From Hysterangium stoloniferum (taxonomy: Eukaryota; Basidiomycota; Agaricomycetes; Hysterangiales; Hysterangiaceae), in assembly GCA_015178975.1 (NCBI GenBank), contig WHVD01000267.1, positions 1 through 64,000 on the forward strand: DNA of 64,000 nucleotides, given 5' to 3'. The position numbers and the translations under genes are program-made. The notes below the pieces were generated by a model, which was given only the letters and a program-made list of their open reading frames with translations, did not search any database and was not told the DNA's origin. Positions 24,025 through 36,540 of this stretch are shown piece by piece (the stretch's first letter is position 1; each line of letters begins with the position of its first letter).

Positions 24025-27000
24025 ATGAGCACTCTGGACAAAATCAAAGATTATGAAATAAGCACTGGGAGTGCTTACCAGGTTTTCCCGAAATTACAAA
24101 AGGATAATTATTTCACATGGAGTGCAAGCATGAAGACCATACTCGAGTCATTGGACCAATGGAAGGTCGTGACAGGAGAACTGGTGGATCCAGTATGCGC
24201 AGATGCAAAAGTCCCTATGAAAGAAGAACTTGAGATTGAAGAAGCCTGGGAGCTTCGGAAAAAGAGGGCTTACAGTGAAATAATGTTGCACATTGAAGAT
24301 GAGCCTAGAGTGGCTATAATGGTGAACAACAATCCAAAGAGTGCATGGGAAATGTTGAAAACTACATACGGAACACGTTTGGCCAATAGCCAAGCAACTT
24401 TGCTTTCGGAGCTGGTCCAAATGTGTTACGATGGAACAGGAATTATTGAGTATAAATCGCAGATGGATGCAATCAGGCTTAAGCTGTTGGAAGCTGGCCA
24501 TGTTATATCGAATGCCAATTATCTCAGCCTATTTATGAGCACCTTGCCCGAAGATTTTGATATCATGTCATGACAATCGATGTTACCACCAGACAATCCC
24601 ACCAGACTCCAGGCACTAACCCGTACGCCCCCATGCACTACAAGCACCAATCGTCTGTTTATAGGATTTCCCGCCCGGACTCCGTTACATCAAGACTAGT
24701 TATGTTCGACCTCATTAAGACACATATCAGTCACTGGACTTCCCCCGGACTCCGTCTCTGTCTATGTCTGTCTTCGTCCCACGCATCAGTCACTGGTCCC
24801 CGCTTAGAATCCCATCACTGCTCTAATCGAGCCCCATTCCCGTTTTAGTCAAATGACCTGTCACGATTTAGGACTCCACTTCCGCTCCGTTTCCCATTAT
24901 GGGTTATGCTTTGTCATGATTTGGACTCCGCTCCATTCTGTTCCATTCCTAACACCAAATTTGGTGTTTACTATTCCCATTTTATGTTCTGTTAGTTTCG
25001 CTTCATTATTACTGGATTTGGTATGTCATTCACTCCATGGTCTATATAAACTGGAAGATGTTGTACATACAATCCAGTCAGAAAATTAGCTTAGATTCCC
25101 CCCAGTAATATATTTTCCGCTCTAAAACCCTACTCTTATCAGACCGCTCACACTAGTTGGAGCCCATGGGCTCCGGTGCATCTATCTCTCTCACCAATCT
25201 CGACTCACGACCCACGACCCACGACCTATGACCTACGACCCACGACCCCTGCCCGGACTCCCCAGGATTCCCGTCCGCCTGTTTGAAATTGGACAACACG
25301 ATCTAGCAAGGGCGCAGCCTATAAGCTGAAGCCAAGTCCTACCGGATATCCCGCGGGTTTCTCCAGAGACCCACCCTGTGTGTGTATCCTAACAATCGAC
25401 TACAACATTGACACTGTTGAAGAGGTCGTCAATAAATTGTGTCAAGTCAAAATTAGGAAAGAAATCCATCCCGGGTATGCAGAAGGATCAGCATTCCGTG
25501 CCCAAAGTATAAATCCACATAGAGGTACAAGTTGATTTAGAAGGGGCCAACACAGACATGGTGGCATCATGCGTGGTATGCCACCTGGACGTGGCTCATA
25601 TAGCGGACCGAATAACCCTCCATCTATGGGTTGTTTTGAATGTGGAGATTTTTCCCATTGGGCGAGAGATTGCCCTAAGAGGAGAAGTCACTTTCATTGT
25701 CCAGGAGAAATTCGCCCTAATCCCCAATATGGCGATAATCAGGGCGGGCAGGTCCAATAAAAGATTACCTGAATCATCTAAAAATACATCAGCCCCTTCA
25801 GTATCAGCACGAGGAATGTTTACCACAGTCAAGCCCACCTTCTTCATGGGCAAGGAAATTTCTGAACAGCAATACTTCCTAGATTTGGCAGCATCAGGCC
25901 ATTATGTATCCAATATGCAAGACTTACATGACTTTTTGGCATATAAAACTCCAAGATGAATTCACACTGCGAACGGAGCGTATATTTACGCCCAAGGTAT
26001 TGGAACATTGCAATTTAAGGTATCACAATTTGGGCCAGAGTTTATAGGTGAAATTCCTAATGTAGAGTGGATGCCGGAAGTAAAGGTTCAACTTTTAAAT
26101 CCTGCACAATTCTTCAAGGACAATTATCGGGTTATGATAAACAAAAATGGCTCTACCGTTATTGATCCATCAGGCTGTACTATCATCAAGGCGAAAGAAA
26201 GGGGCAATGTTTACCCATTCCAATTGAATATAATCCCTGCGATGCCTGACATATGTCAATATACAAAATTGTCAGATGAAGAATTGCAGGATCGATTAGA
26301 GGACGTACCAATGGCCTACTTAATGGAATCTAAATGCGATATAATGACATGGCATCAACACCTAGGTCATTTGAATATTTCCACAGTAAAAGACCTTGCA
26401 CACTGTTTCACTTCAGGAATATCAATTGACAAAAATGTTGTCCAATCGGATGGAGATTGTATTGCTTGTCTTGAGGGAAAGCAACATAAGTGGCCTTTTA
26501 AATCGGGATGATCTCGAGCTACGAAAATAGGTGAACTTCTCCATATGGATCTTGCAGGACCTATGGAAATGTTAAGTTTCGATAAAAAGCAATATTTTAT
26601 CATCATCATCATTGATGATTACTCACGTGCTATTTGGGTGGATACACTATCAAGCAAATTCAAAGCTATAATGAAAATACGAACCTATGTGTCTCATCTC
26701 AAAACATTATTCGACGCAAAGATCCAAGGCATCATGGTGGATAATGGAACCGAGTTTATTAATGCCGACTTCAAGAATTATCTAGCTTCGAAAGGGATGT
26801 CATTATTCACATCAGTCCCATATACACCACAACAAAACGGAGTTGCAGAAAGAAACATATGTACCATAATGGAGGGAAGGTGTTCTCTATGCATTGAAGT
26901 ATTCGATTATTGATGAATCCAGGTCCATGCTCTATACATCTCAATTGCCTAAGTCCCTCTGGTCCATTGCAGTAAAAACAATGGCATACCTTAGGAACCG

Positions 27001-29104
27001 TTGCCCTGCACACGCAAACAATGGTCATACTCCGATCAAAATGATTACTGGAGAAAAACCCGATTTATCACATTTGTGCATATTTGGGAACCCAGTAAGT
27101 GTAGTGGCACCTAAACAAAAGAGACAAAAATGGGATTCGCGCTCAAAATGAGGATTTATGGCTGGGTACGAATCATATTCAACAGGATATTTGGTGTGGT
27201 TTCCAGGATCGAGTCGTATTGAAAAAGTATGAGATGTTGTGTTTCATGAAGACATTATGATATTGCTGACTCCGGTTCCTTATGAAGACGAAGGTCAATT
27301 TAAGAAAATAGGAGAAATAAAAGATAGGAACATACCTTCTCAACCAACAATGTTAAGTCAACTACCTTCTCAACCAGCACTGACAATCTGTATCCCTCCA
27401 CGGCCCAGACAGACGGATGAAACAGAAGTCAGCGAACCAATTAAGGAATCTCGTTTGGTGTCCAATGTACCTGATTATCCACAAGGCAAAACGAGGTCAG
27501 GAAAGCTATGTGGAACTATTAGTAGTGCAACATTAGAAACGGCTGTCGAACCGGTAATGTACTCCGCAATGGGAAAAGATCCAACAAATGAAGAGGCGTT
27601 GTGAATGCCTGGAGAGGAAGGTAAAGCTTGGGAAGAGGTGCGACAAAAAGAGTGGAAAAATATCATTGATCACGAGGTATTTGGTCCCCCAGAAGAGCCG
27701 CCACAAGGAACACGTATCTTGAAAATGGGAACAGTGTGTTGTGGATCCTATAAGAATGGCAAGCTAGTAAAAAGGAAGGTACACATAGTCGTAAAAGGGT
27801 TGAGCCAAATTCCTGGATTACACTTCAACGAAACATACACACCTGTAATGAAGTGGGAATCCTTTCGAATTCTACTGGCTCTGGGCATGATCAAAAATAT
27901 GTTGATACGGCAATTTGACATTAAATCAGCATATCTCCATGGGATAATGAAGGAAAGAGTGTGGATACAGCAACCAGAAGGGTTTGAACAGCCAGGAAAG
28001 GAGCACTTAGCGCTGCCATTATTGAAGGTGCTGTATGGAACAAAACAAGGTGGGAACGAGTGGAGAAAAACATTGTACAACTTTATGGTCAACGAACTTG
28101 CATGGTTTTGTTCCGACTTTGATAGCGCCATTTTTTTCAAGATGTGGGAAGACAGAAGTTGGGCTGTTGTAGCGTTTTGGGTGGATGATGCTACAAGTGT
28201 GGGAGATGAAAGCTGACTTCGCGAATTAGAAAAGGCAATCAACGAGAGATTTGGAATATCTAGCAAAGGGGATGTGCATTGGATTCTTGGAACAAATATA
28301 TGATGTGACGAAGAATCTAAATCAATATTTCTATCGCAAACAGATTATATTGAGAGCATAGCGAAGAAATTCACCATACAAAATACAAGACCCACGCACA
28401 CTCCCATTCCCCCTGGGATCGATTTTTCTTCTAAAACGCATCCAGAAACCAATGAAGAATGCCACGATACTATGAAGTTACCATATCGCAAACTAATCAG
28501 CAGCGTTATGTTTACAGCAATTGTAACGTGACCTGATATTGTGTATTCTGTAAACAAGTTATCTCAGTATTCATCAAACCCAGCACAAACCCATTGGAAC
28601 TTAGCAAAATGCATTCTTCAATACTTATACACAACCCGAAATTTTGAACTGAAACTCGGAGGAAATGCATTATGTTTGCACACGTACTCAGATGCCGACT
28701 TTGCTAGTGACACTAAAGATCGGTGATCCACAAGTGGTTATGTGTTATTTTTAGGTTCAGGGCTGATATCGTGGTGTTCAAAAAAGCAAACGACGATAGC
28801 ACTTTCGGAAGTGGCTCGGGAAGTCATGTGGACGCGCCATTTTCTGGAAAAACTCGACATAATATAAGAAGAACCGATGGCAATATTTGAAGACAATTAA
28901 GGGACAATAGCTTTCGTGAATAACCAATGTACCTTGCGAAGGATCAAACACATTGAGGTTAAATATCATTTTATTTGGCATTTAATCCAAAACAGCACTA
29001 TTCAACTCATATATCGGTCAACCAAGGAAATGATTGCGGATATATTGACAAAAACACTCTCCCCAGCCACACATCTTTATCACACACAACGTTCTAGGTC
29101 TTAA
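24025..29104 (+). pseudogene. Copia Gag-Pol polyprotein, inactivated
   Basis: Gag starts at MSTLDKIKDYEIS (24025) and is cut at 24573 by a one-base frameshift and a solo LTR. Gag resumes at 25395 and has a zinc knuckle CFECGDFSHWARDC. The protease site reads DLAASGHYV where DSGAS is expected, so it is dead. Integrase shows the His/Cys part WHQHLGHLN...CIACLEGKQH and the core HMDLAGP, MVDNGTEF, PQQNGVAERN with all three acidic residues. RT shows QFDIKSAYLHG and FWVDDAT in place of YVDD. RNase H shows HTYSDADFAS and ends near 29104. At least eight stops or frameshifts separate the open pieces (for example 25957, 26509, 26911, 27149, 27602, 28214, 28724). Confidence 0.88.
24581..25394 (+). mobile_element. 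solo LTR (814 bp) inside Copia Gag
   Basis: Starts tgttaccacc, ends tatcctaaca; the ends are inverted (TGTTA/TAACA). The target duplication atcga is exact (24576-24580, 25395-25399). A TATA box (ctatataaact) at about 25042 and a short transcribed-type tail suit an LTR promoter on the plus strand. It is not obviously the same family as the LTRs at 22468 and 36890, though ends and the phrase ctataagctgaagccaagtc are shared. Confidence 0.88.
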
Positions 29105-29114
29105 TTCTTCAACA

Positions 29115-29126
29115 CTCGAGGAGGAG
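29115..29126 (+). other. Copia polypurine tract
   Basis: ctcgaggaggag immediately precedes the start of the 3' LTR (tgttagg at 29127), where plus-strand DNA synthesis would start. Confidence 0.65.
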
Positions 29127-29487
29127 TGTTAGGTAATTGAGCCTTGAAGGGAAGATCCTCCTTGTCTAATAAATCCCTTAGGGTTCTGTCAACTGCCTCA
29201 CATGTGAAACGTGACTGCATTGGAACTTCATCCCAGATAATCAGTCAGACTTTGTTAGGTAATCGAGCCTTGAAGAATGCGCAAATGCAAAAATGAGACA
29301 GTGTATGTCTCAAAATGACATAATTAACTTCAGTTTGAATCTCCTCTTAAAATGTATTGTTATATATGTGTAGTATAGTAAGGTGGAACTCTCAGTGAAT
29401 CACATATTGCTGAGAGTAAGTACTTAGGTGTTATCATTTACAAAAACAAACAAACTCATATGTATTTGTAGCTCAAAGTTGCTATTA
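29127..29487 (+). repeat. rearranged Copia 3' end: LTR stub, duplicated flank, full LTR
   Basis: 29127-29149 is the first 23 bp of the LTR. 29150-29252 then repeats the left helicase flank (same as 23568-23670, two or three changes). 29253-29487 is a complete 235-bp LTR, followed by gactt and the continuing helicase gene. Confidence 0.85.
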
Positions 29488-32400
29488 GACTTCTTCATGA
29501 GCTCTGCTTTTTCTGAACCCTTTTTGATATGACATAGAGCATCCTTCTCACAGGGAACAGGGATTGAAAATGTGCTATGAGAAGTGTGACCACCCTTGAG
29601 AATCATTGATGCAATTCCAGAAGATGCCACACAAAGCACAATATAGCCTTTGGCATGACATGCATGTGCCAGAGTATTCCATACAAAGGACTTGCCAGTG
29701 CCACCTGGACCATTCACAAAAAACAATTTGCCCTGCTGCTCCTCATCTACTGCCTTCATGATAGTCTCAAAGGCAGCTCATTGTTCAGGATTGCACTTTT
29801 CAAGATTAGCTTGAGCAATGGCATGCTCAATATCAACATCATAATCCAACTGCTCCTTAATGAGATGGTTGCCAATAATCCCATCCCAATCATCAGTGCA
29901 GTTTGGCATAGTTGGATAGTGTGAGAGGGACTTTCCAGAATAGTGGAGGATTTTATCAATCTCATAGAGACCAAAGTCATAAATGCTGTTTGGTGATGGA
30001 TTGAGAATGCCATGTTCTTGCTGAAGTATAAACTTCAAATCATCACAAAGAAATACTTTAAAGTCATTCCAGAGTTCATGGGGTTGTGCAGGGGAGGACA
30101 TGGTCAAAATGATAGCAAACAATCTGCGAAGTTGAAACCCAGACTCTATGCGACTGGCTTCTGTGAGGCACATGTGCCACTGGCAATCATCTTCAAGCAA
30201 ACCATGTGCAACACAGGCTTATTAAAATGTGGGATAAGTCTCACCCTGACAGGTCCTGAGCTGTTCAAATGAGGTGGCACCTTTGACAACAGTGAGCAAT
30301 GTACAGAGGTGGAATCTTACCCCACTGGCAATATTAACAAAATGAATACACCCTATGGAAAAGCCACATTGACGTGGCTTCCATGATTTAGTCTTAGGTA
30401 CAAATGTGAAATACTCAGGAAAGTCCATATAAAATGTATCCTTGGCATGCTGTCCATTATATCCAATGAGATCCTCAGCATTAGCCTCAAAATAAGCCAT
30501 GAGAGTTGTCCCTGAATGCTCTGCCCTTTGCAAAGCCTCAGCAGGGCCTTGATCACCATCAAAAACTACAGTGTTTTCCCCAGGGAGATGGACATGAAGT
30601 GCCATTACTGCAGGAACCTGGGTGTGGAGTTCATTGCGCATTTATTGCCAGACAGACTCATGTGCACTGACATAATGTGCATCAAGGTACTGTTGAATCT
30701 CATCTGGTGTTGTTCCAAATTCCATAGTTGTACAATCATGGTCCTTGTAACAATATTTATGCATGTACTTCATTGACCTATTGGTAAAGGTCAACTCCAC
30801 ATTGATGTGGCATTCAAAGGTGAGAATCAAAATAGGGGAGTAAGGGACAACATGTCTGTTGTCATATGTAAACTTGGGAGTTTCATAAACCCTTCCTTTG
30901 TTAGGGCGACAGCATTGTTGGATAGCCTTCCTCATTGACAATGGTGGCTTCACACCACTCCTTTGGATAGTGTTTACTACATTTCTTATCTACCATACAG
31001 GCAGTATTTGGATGATCAGTTCCCCAGGGACCATGGGTCATGAGTTGCCCGACTAAATTAAATAGTCTGGGATGTGTTTCAGGATCTGGAAAACAGGCAG
31101 AAACCATTGAGTTGACATCTTCTTGTGTCCTTGGCTTATTCTGGTCATCAAACCATATGAGGCAGTGTATGTGTGGAACACCACACTTTTGGAATTCAAT
31201 AACATGGATATGAGCTACTGTTCTACCAAAGATGTGATCTTCTGTGATCATCTTGAGCAACTTAGCCTTCTTGGCAGCAAAGACACAAGACACCAAATCA
31301 GGCTGATCAGCAGGGGTCTGGCCAGGAAGCAATTCATGGATGACCTCCTCCCAATTGGGATTGGCAGTCATAGTGATGAAGCAGCTGGCATTTCCATACT
31401 TGCGTGCAATTGCAAATGAATTCTGTAGACTTTGCCTCATATCCCTTGAACCCCCAGCAAATGAAGAAGGTAGTATCACCCTCTGACGAATATTATTAGC
31501 ATCTGTATTGACATCCTGATTTGTAAATGCATCAACCACCTGGTTGTAGAGTTCTGCATGTAACCTTGGTTGATTATCCCTCAGAAATCTCAATCTGCGC
31601 TACTCTGTTATGGCCCAGGCATTGACAATATACTGCTGGAATAGCTTTTGTGCATGAAAAATGGTCATGGCTTCATTCGCTCTGGGAAATAGGTGGTAGG
31701 CATAATATTCACATTGGGTCACTTTATGACTTTTATCTTCATCTTCACCTTCTTCATCCTGCTGTCCAGGCTGGGGCTGCCAATTTTGATTTGTATAGGG
31801 AATGTCCCATGACCAACCACACTCACCCCTGGAGAAGAGCATGACATAATGAAGGGGTGTATAAATGGCTTGTGCATCATGCACATGATGGAACTGGCCA
31901 CCCCTTCTCTGAACAATAATATCCCTTGGATCACCACAACCTGTGTCACCCTCTCCAGGGAGAATGACTGCAAGTTCATCACTGGTTGGAAGGTTGTACC
32001 ATCGTGGATTATTAAAAGCCTTGTAGCTCAGTCTAACATGTAACCTTGGAGTCTCTGCCTGTGTCCTCAATCGTTCATGTGCCTGGTGATAGAGTTCTAT
32101 GTATAAAGGGATTATATTGCTCCATCATATCCTGGAGGTCAGAAAAGGTTTGGTTGTTCAAGTTTTGATTTGCCCTGTGATTCTGCCTCTGCTGCAATGC
32201 CTGCCTCAGTCCATCCTCCTCTGCCAATGCAGGATCATGAATGTAAAGCTGAGCATAACTACGTGATACACCTTCTGTGTAAGGAATCAAGGCATCATGC
32301 TGGTGATACAATTCACCATGAATTTTGAAGACATATGGGCCACCACCACCTTGCAAGACAGACTCATCCAAATTGACACCCAGTGATGTAAATGCAAATG

Positions 32401-33339
32401 CATTATTATATGCCCAAATATTTTTCTGAAATTCCTTGCCATTGTCTGTATTATTCTCAAGGAGTGACCTTAAAGTGTGAGGAACTGGCTCAAGTATTGG
32501 GAGGGCCACCTTTCCTTGCTTGCAACACTTGCCAAATTTTGGATGTATCTTAGAACTATGTGAGAGATGCTCATTTATCCAGTGAAATGCTCCACAGTCT
32601 GGACACTGTATATTCATATGTCCCAAGTCATGTATTGGAAACCTGTCCTCTACAACTGGCTGCCATCCAATGGGTAATTGTGCAACAGGAGGTGGAGGTA
32701 GAGGCATGGCTGCAGGCTGTGGAATTGCTGGAGGTAGGAGAATGGCTGGAGGTGGGGCTAACTGTAGTGGTTGTTGTTGTTGTTGAGCTGGATTTCCAGG
32801 TGGATGGTGAAGCTGTGGTGGTGCCCACTGCAATATAGGTTGTTGTTGTTGTGGAGCTGGATTTCCAGGTAGATGGTGGTACTGTGGTGGGGCCCACTGA
32901 ATAATAGGTGGTTGTTGTGGTAGTGGTGGTCCTGGATTTGTTGAACTGCATTAATGGGTGGATGATCATGGTGCAGTAGTGCAGATGGATGATTTTGTTG
33001 TACTGGCAGCTGTGGTTGTACAGGTACATTTCCTGGTTGATGACCATAGTGTGGATGTGGTGCTGACTGTAAAATTGGTGGCTGTGGTTGAGCAGGTTGT
33101 TGTAATGGTGGCAAAGCGGCATACTGAGCATGCAGAGCAGCCACTGCAACAGAACCAATTGCAGGCTGGATAGCTTGATCTACAGGTGCTAATTGGGCAG
33201 TTGGTGCCTGTGGTTGAGCAGTTGTATTTCTTTGCCTACGAATAGGTTGTCGTAATGGTGGCAAAGCTGCATACCGAGCATGCAAAATATCCATTGCAGT
33301 GGAGCCAATTGGAACAGAGCTACCTACAGCAGAGCTACA

Positions 33340-34224
33340 TACCTAGCAGAGCCACCTGCAGCAGAACCACCTGCAGCAGAGCCACCTGCAGCAGAACTGC
33401 CTGCAGCAGAACCTCCTGCAGCAGAACCACCTGCAGCAGAACCACCTGCAGCAGAACCACCTGCAGCAGAACCACCTGCAGCAGAACCACCTGCAGCAGA
33501 ACCACCTGCAGCAGAACCACCTGCAGCAGACCAGAACCACCTGCAGCAGAACCACCTGCAGCAGAACCACCTGCAGCAGAACCACCTGCAGCAGAACCAC
33601 CTGCAGCAGAACCACCTGCAGCAGAACCACCTGCAGCAGAACCACCTGCAGCAGAACCACCTGCAGCAGAACCACCTGCAGCAGAACCACCTGCAGCAGA
33701 ACCACCTGCAGCAGAACCACCTGCAGCAGAACCACCTGCAGCAGAACCACCTGCAGCAGAACCACCTGCAGCAGAACCACCTGCAGCAGAACCACCTGCA
33801 GCAGAACCACCTGCAGCAGAACCACCTGCAGCAGAACCACCTGCAGCAGAACCACCTGCAGCAGAACCACCTGCAGCAGAACCACCTGCAGCAGAACCAC
33901 CTGCAGCAGAACCACCTGCAGCAGAACCACCTGCAGCAGAACCACCTGCAGCAGAACCACCTGCAGCAGAACCACCTGCAGCAGAACCACCTGCAGCAGA
34001 ACCACCTGCAGCAGAACCACCTGCAGCAGAACCACCTGCAGCAGAACCACCTGCAGCAGAACCACCTGCAGCAGAACCACCTGCAGCAGAACCACCTGCA
34101 GCAGAACCACCTGCAGCAGAACCACCTGCAGCAGAACCACCTGCAGCAGAACCACCTGCAGCAGAACCACCTGCAGCAGAACCACCTGCAGCAGAACCAC
34201 CTGCAGCAGAACCACCTGCAGCAA
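33340..34224 (-). repeat. 15-bp tandem array, about 58 copies, coding Gly-Gly-Ser-Ala-Ala
   Basis: Plus-strand unit cctgcagcagaacca, nearly perfect over about 885 bp; degenerate copies extend to 33315. In the RepHel frame it codes GGSAA repeated. A 5-bp extra piece (ccaga) near 33531 shifts the frame within the array. Confidence 0.95.
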
Positions 34225-34619
34225 TTACATTGTGGTGAGGCAATTCTGGTGGTTGCTGGGCCACCAAAAATGGATTATCAGATTGACCTTCAACACCATG
34301 GGCATGTGGGAATGGTTGAGCAGGGGGTGGAACATCATGATTATTCACAGCTAAACATCGATGGCAGTCAGAGGGGCATGTCATTTGCAGTTGGGCCCTA
34401 TGCTGCCATCGCTCCTCCTACCAATTATGTTCAGGTGTTTGATCCATAATTATAGAAGGATCCACTCAAGAGAAAAATTCCAGTGCAATATACTTGGCAG
34501 CAGCAAACAAAGGCTGTATAGGTACACTTCACAATCAAAAGACCTGTTCACCAATATGGCACACTTGCACCAATTGGGAAGCACCACAAAACAAAAAACA
34601 AAAATTCAAGCTAAGTCTG

Positions 34620-35500
34620 GCAGGCCAACCTGTAGCAGCAGAGACAGAAAACCTGCAAAAGAGAGGAGAGAGGAGAGGGAGATGGTTGAAATGATTTAGG
34701 CTAAAATAAGTCAAAAATGTAAAAAAGAAATCATGAATAAACTTTAACAGCATCAGAGATGGCATTAATACTAACATGGAGGTGGCCTGTATCTCACAGG
34801 GAGAATAGAAACAGCAATAAAGCCAAAACCTACAGAATGGAAGGTCAATGTTAGCTGTATGAATTATTTCTAAGCCAAAAATGGTGAAAATAATTACAGG
34901 GAAAGGACTCACTTTCAATTACTCCACTTATACTTACAGAAAACAATCACAAAAGCAGTAGAGAGTGCCAGGGAAAAGGAACTTAGACAAATGGGTCTAA
35001 AATAGCCCAAAAAAGCAAAAAATAAAGTATAATCAGTTTCTAACAACATGAGGAAAGATATAAATACTAACCTGGATGGATATTATATCTTCCAGCAAGA
35101 ATAGAAATAGCAATCAAGACAAAAAGGCACAAAATAGAAGGTCAGTTTCACTGTATAAATAATATTTGAGCCAAAAAAGGTAAGGTTAATTATAGGGACA
35201 GGACACACCTTCAATACTCCACTTATACTCACAGAGAGGACTCAAAAAAGCAGTGAGAGTCCCAGGGAAAAAGAATTCAGATAAATAGGTCTAAAATAGC
35301 CCAAAAAATGCAAAAGATAATGCATAAATAAATTAAAATAGCATGAGAAAGTCCAGAACATACCTGGGACTATAGGGTCCCCTTCAGACTGTGTATTCCA
35401 ATGAGAAGAATACCCAGGAAAGGGTAATCTGACTGCAAATAAATTATTTAATCATTAAAAAAAGTGAAAGTTAAATAATAATAGATAGGAGCTCACCACA
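34620..35500 (-). repeat. ~296-bp tandem repeat, about 2.5-3 diverged copies, in the Helitron 5' region
   Basis: Units begin at about 34620, 34916 and 35212. Landmarks such as caat(t)actccacttatactya, agtgccagggaaaa and tctaaaatagcccaaaaaa recur at that spacing. The stretch is non-coding, AT-rich and upstream of the RepHel start. From 35500 to 36058 no gene is seen; it holds the Helitron 5' terminal part. Confidence 0.75.
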
Positions 35501-36058
35501 CCTTTTATATTGCCTGAAGAGTTGAGAAAGGCTTCAGATATGATAGATGTTCAATATGGGGGGTCCAGGGCCAGTGGATAGCCAGCCTCTAACTGCAGAA
35601 TAATATATTTGACTATTAAAAAGCGAAATTTAATACAATTAAATAGAGGCCTCAACACACCTTGGTATGGGTCCAGATACCTTGAGAAATATTCCAGAGA
35701 GGATTCCCTCACAATTGAGTGAGCACAAAGGCAGGGGAGGGAGAGGAAAAGGGAGAAAGTGTTGCAGCCTTAAGGCTTTACAGCGGGTTTCCCGTGGCTG
35801 CGAGAAATGCTCCCATGGTGTTACACAATGTGACAGAGTGCTCCTGCGGTGCTAAAAAAAATGCCCGTGAGTGCCGGAAAGCTCCCACAGCGTTAGCAAT
35901 ACCCCTGTGACTGCAAAAATGCTTCTGGATTTGGACATAACAATAAAAGCTGAGTCACTAACAGTATCTTTTATTTTTCCGGTATCTTTTTTCACCCAGT
36001 CGGGATTTTCACATATTTTCGGGCCCACAACCCACTGAGCAAAATTCATTTATATGGA

Positions 36059-36540
36059 TGGGAACTGGCATGTACATGTATCATAAGGGTAATATGTATA
36101 TGGATAGCTGTAGCACTCTGTTGGTTTCAGGTAGGAGGAGCTTTCACAGAGGCTTCTACCAGTCTCTATTGGCTAGGTATTTGCATTTCTGCCAATGCTT
36201 GCTTGAATTGTTAGATGAATTGGACACTTTGCTCTGAGGCTCAGGCTCAAAACATTGTAGTACTCATTCAGGCAAAGATTATTGTAATTACCAATGAACT
36301 ACAATGTCATGAGTTGCCTTCTGGGACAAATGTTACTTTTCACATATTTTTACACTTAATTTTAGTTCATAATATGCCTCAAACAAGTTCATTCAATAGT
36401 AAATACACTTACATAACCAGGGAAAAAATGAGTCAGGATGGGTAGGAACAGGTAAGGATGAGTAAGAATGAATAAGGCATGAGTAAGAAATGTGTAAAGA
36501 TGTGTAAGAAAAAGGATTAGGTGTTAAGACCAATGCCTGG
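36059..36540. repeat. duplicated locus, copy 2 (right half)
   Basis: Begins tgggaactggcatgta directly after the Helitron and follows 18663-19375 (without the 266-bp insert of copy 1): ggagctttcacagag, tatttgcatttctgccaatg, ttcataatatgcc. After about 36540 the two copies diverge. Confidence 0.85.

Larger units (their letters stand above)
23671..29487 (+). mobile_element. Copia (Ty1) retrotransposon nested in the Helitron
   Basis: Full-length but dead Copia element in the opposite orientation to its host gene. The 5-bp target duplication gactt lies at 23666-23670 and 29488-29492. The 5' LTR (23671-23957), primer-binding site, Gag-Pol remains and polypurine tract follow in order. The 3' end is rearranged: 23 bp of LTR, a copy of the helicase flank, then a complete LTR. 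Gene order Gag, protease, integrase, RT, RNase H is the Copia order. Confidence 0.9.
21870..34447 (-). pseudogene. Helitron RepHel protein (HUH replicase plus Pif1-type helicase), inactivated
   Basis: Read from the ATG at 34447 downwards. The N-terminus (MDQTPEHNW, then a TAG) is followed by a Gly-Gly-Ser-Ala-Ala array (34224-33340), a Gln/Pro-rich region, a zinc-finger-like segment (CPDCGAFHW, about 32600), and the Rep domain with the HUH motif GVPHIHCLIWF (about 31160) and the two-Tyr segment KYMHKYCYKDHD (about 30750). The helicase follows: Walker A NGPGGTGKS (29705), LIIWDEVP, and the C-terminal INKSQGQSLKVVGIDLR...GQLYVGLSRGRSW (21950-22060). It is broken by a 5-bp insertion in the repeat array, several stop codons (for example 34414 region, 31597, 22220), a solo LTR and a Copia element. 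It once encoded the replication initiator and helicase for transposition. Confidence 0.88.
21638..36058 (-). mobile_element. Helitron, 14.4 kb including nested insertions
   Basis: Rolling-circle transposon on the minus strand. Its limits come from comparison with the empty site at 18662/18663: host sequence ...ccaa stops at 21637 and tgggaactgg resumes at 36059, so the element lies between A and T with no target duplication, as Helitrons do. Read on the minus strand the 5' end is TCCATATAAATG (starts with TC); the 3' end is ...CCCAGGCTTTG, with a strong hairpin about 80 bp inside, but without the usual CTRR. It carries a RepHel gene (21870-34447). A solo LTR (22468-23191) and a Copia element (23671-29487) are inserted in it. 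Confidence 0.88.

Noticed and set aside
29127..29487. Second independent Copia insertion at the right end
   Set aside because: Only one target duplication (gactt) frames the whole structure, and the internal part is a copy of the left flank; a single element with a rearranged end explains it better.
33255..34449. Plus-strand open frames through the 15-bp array (repeated PAAEP or QNHLQ) as a repeat protein gene
   Set aside because: The array lacks stops in all frames by composition. Only the minus-strand frame continues from the RepHel start (MDQTPEHNW).
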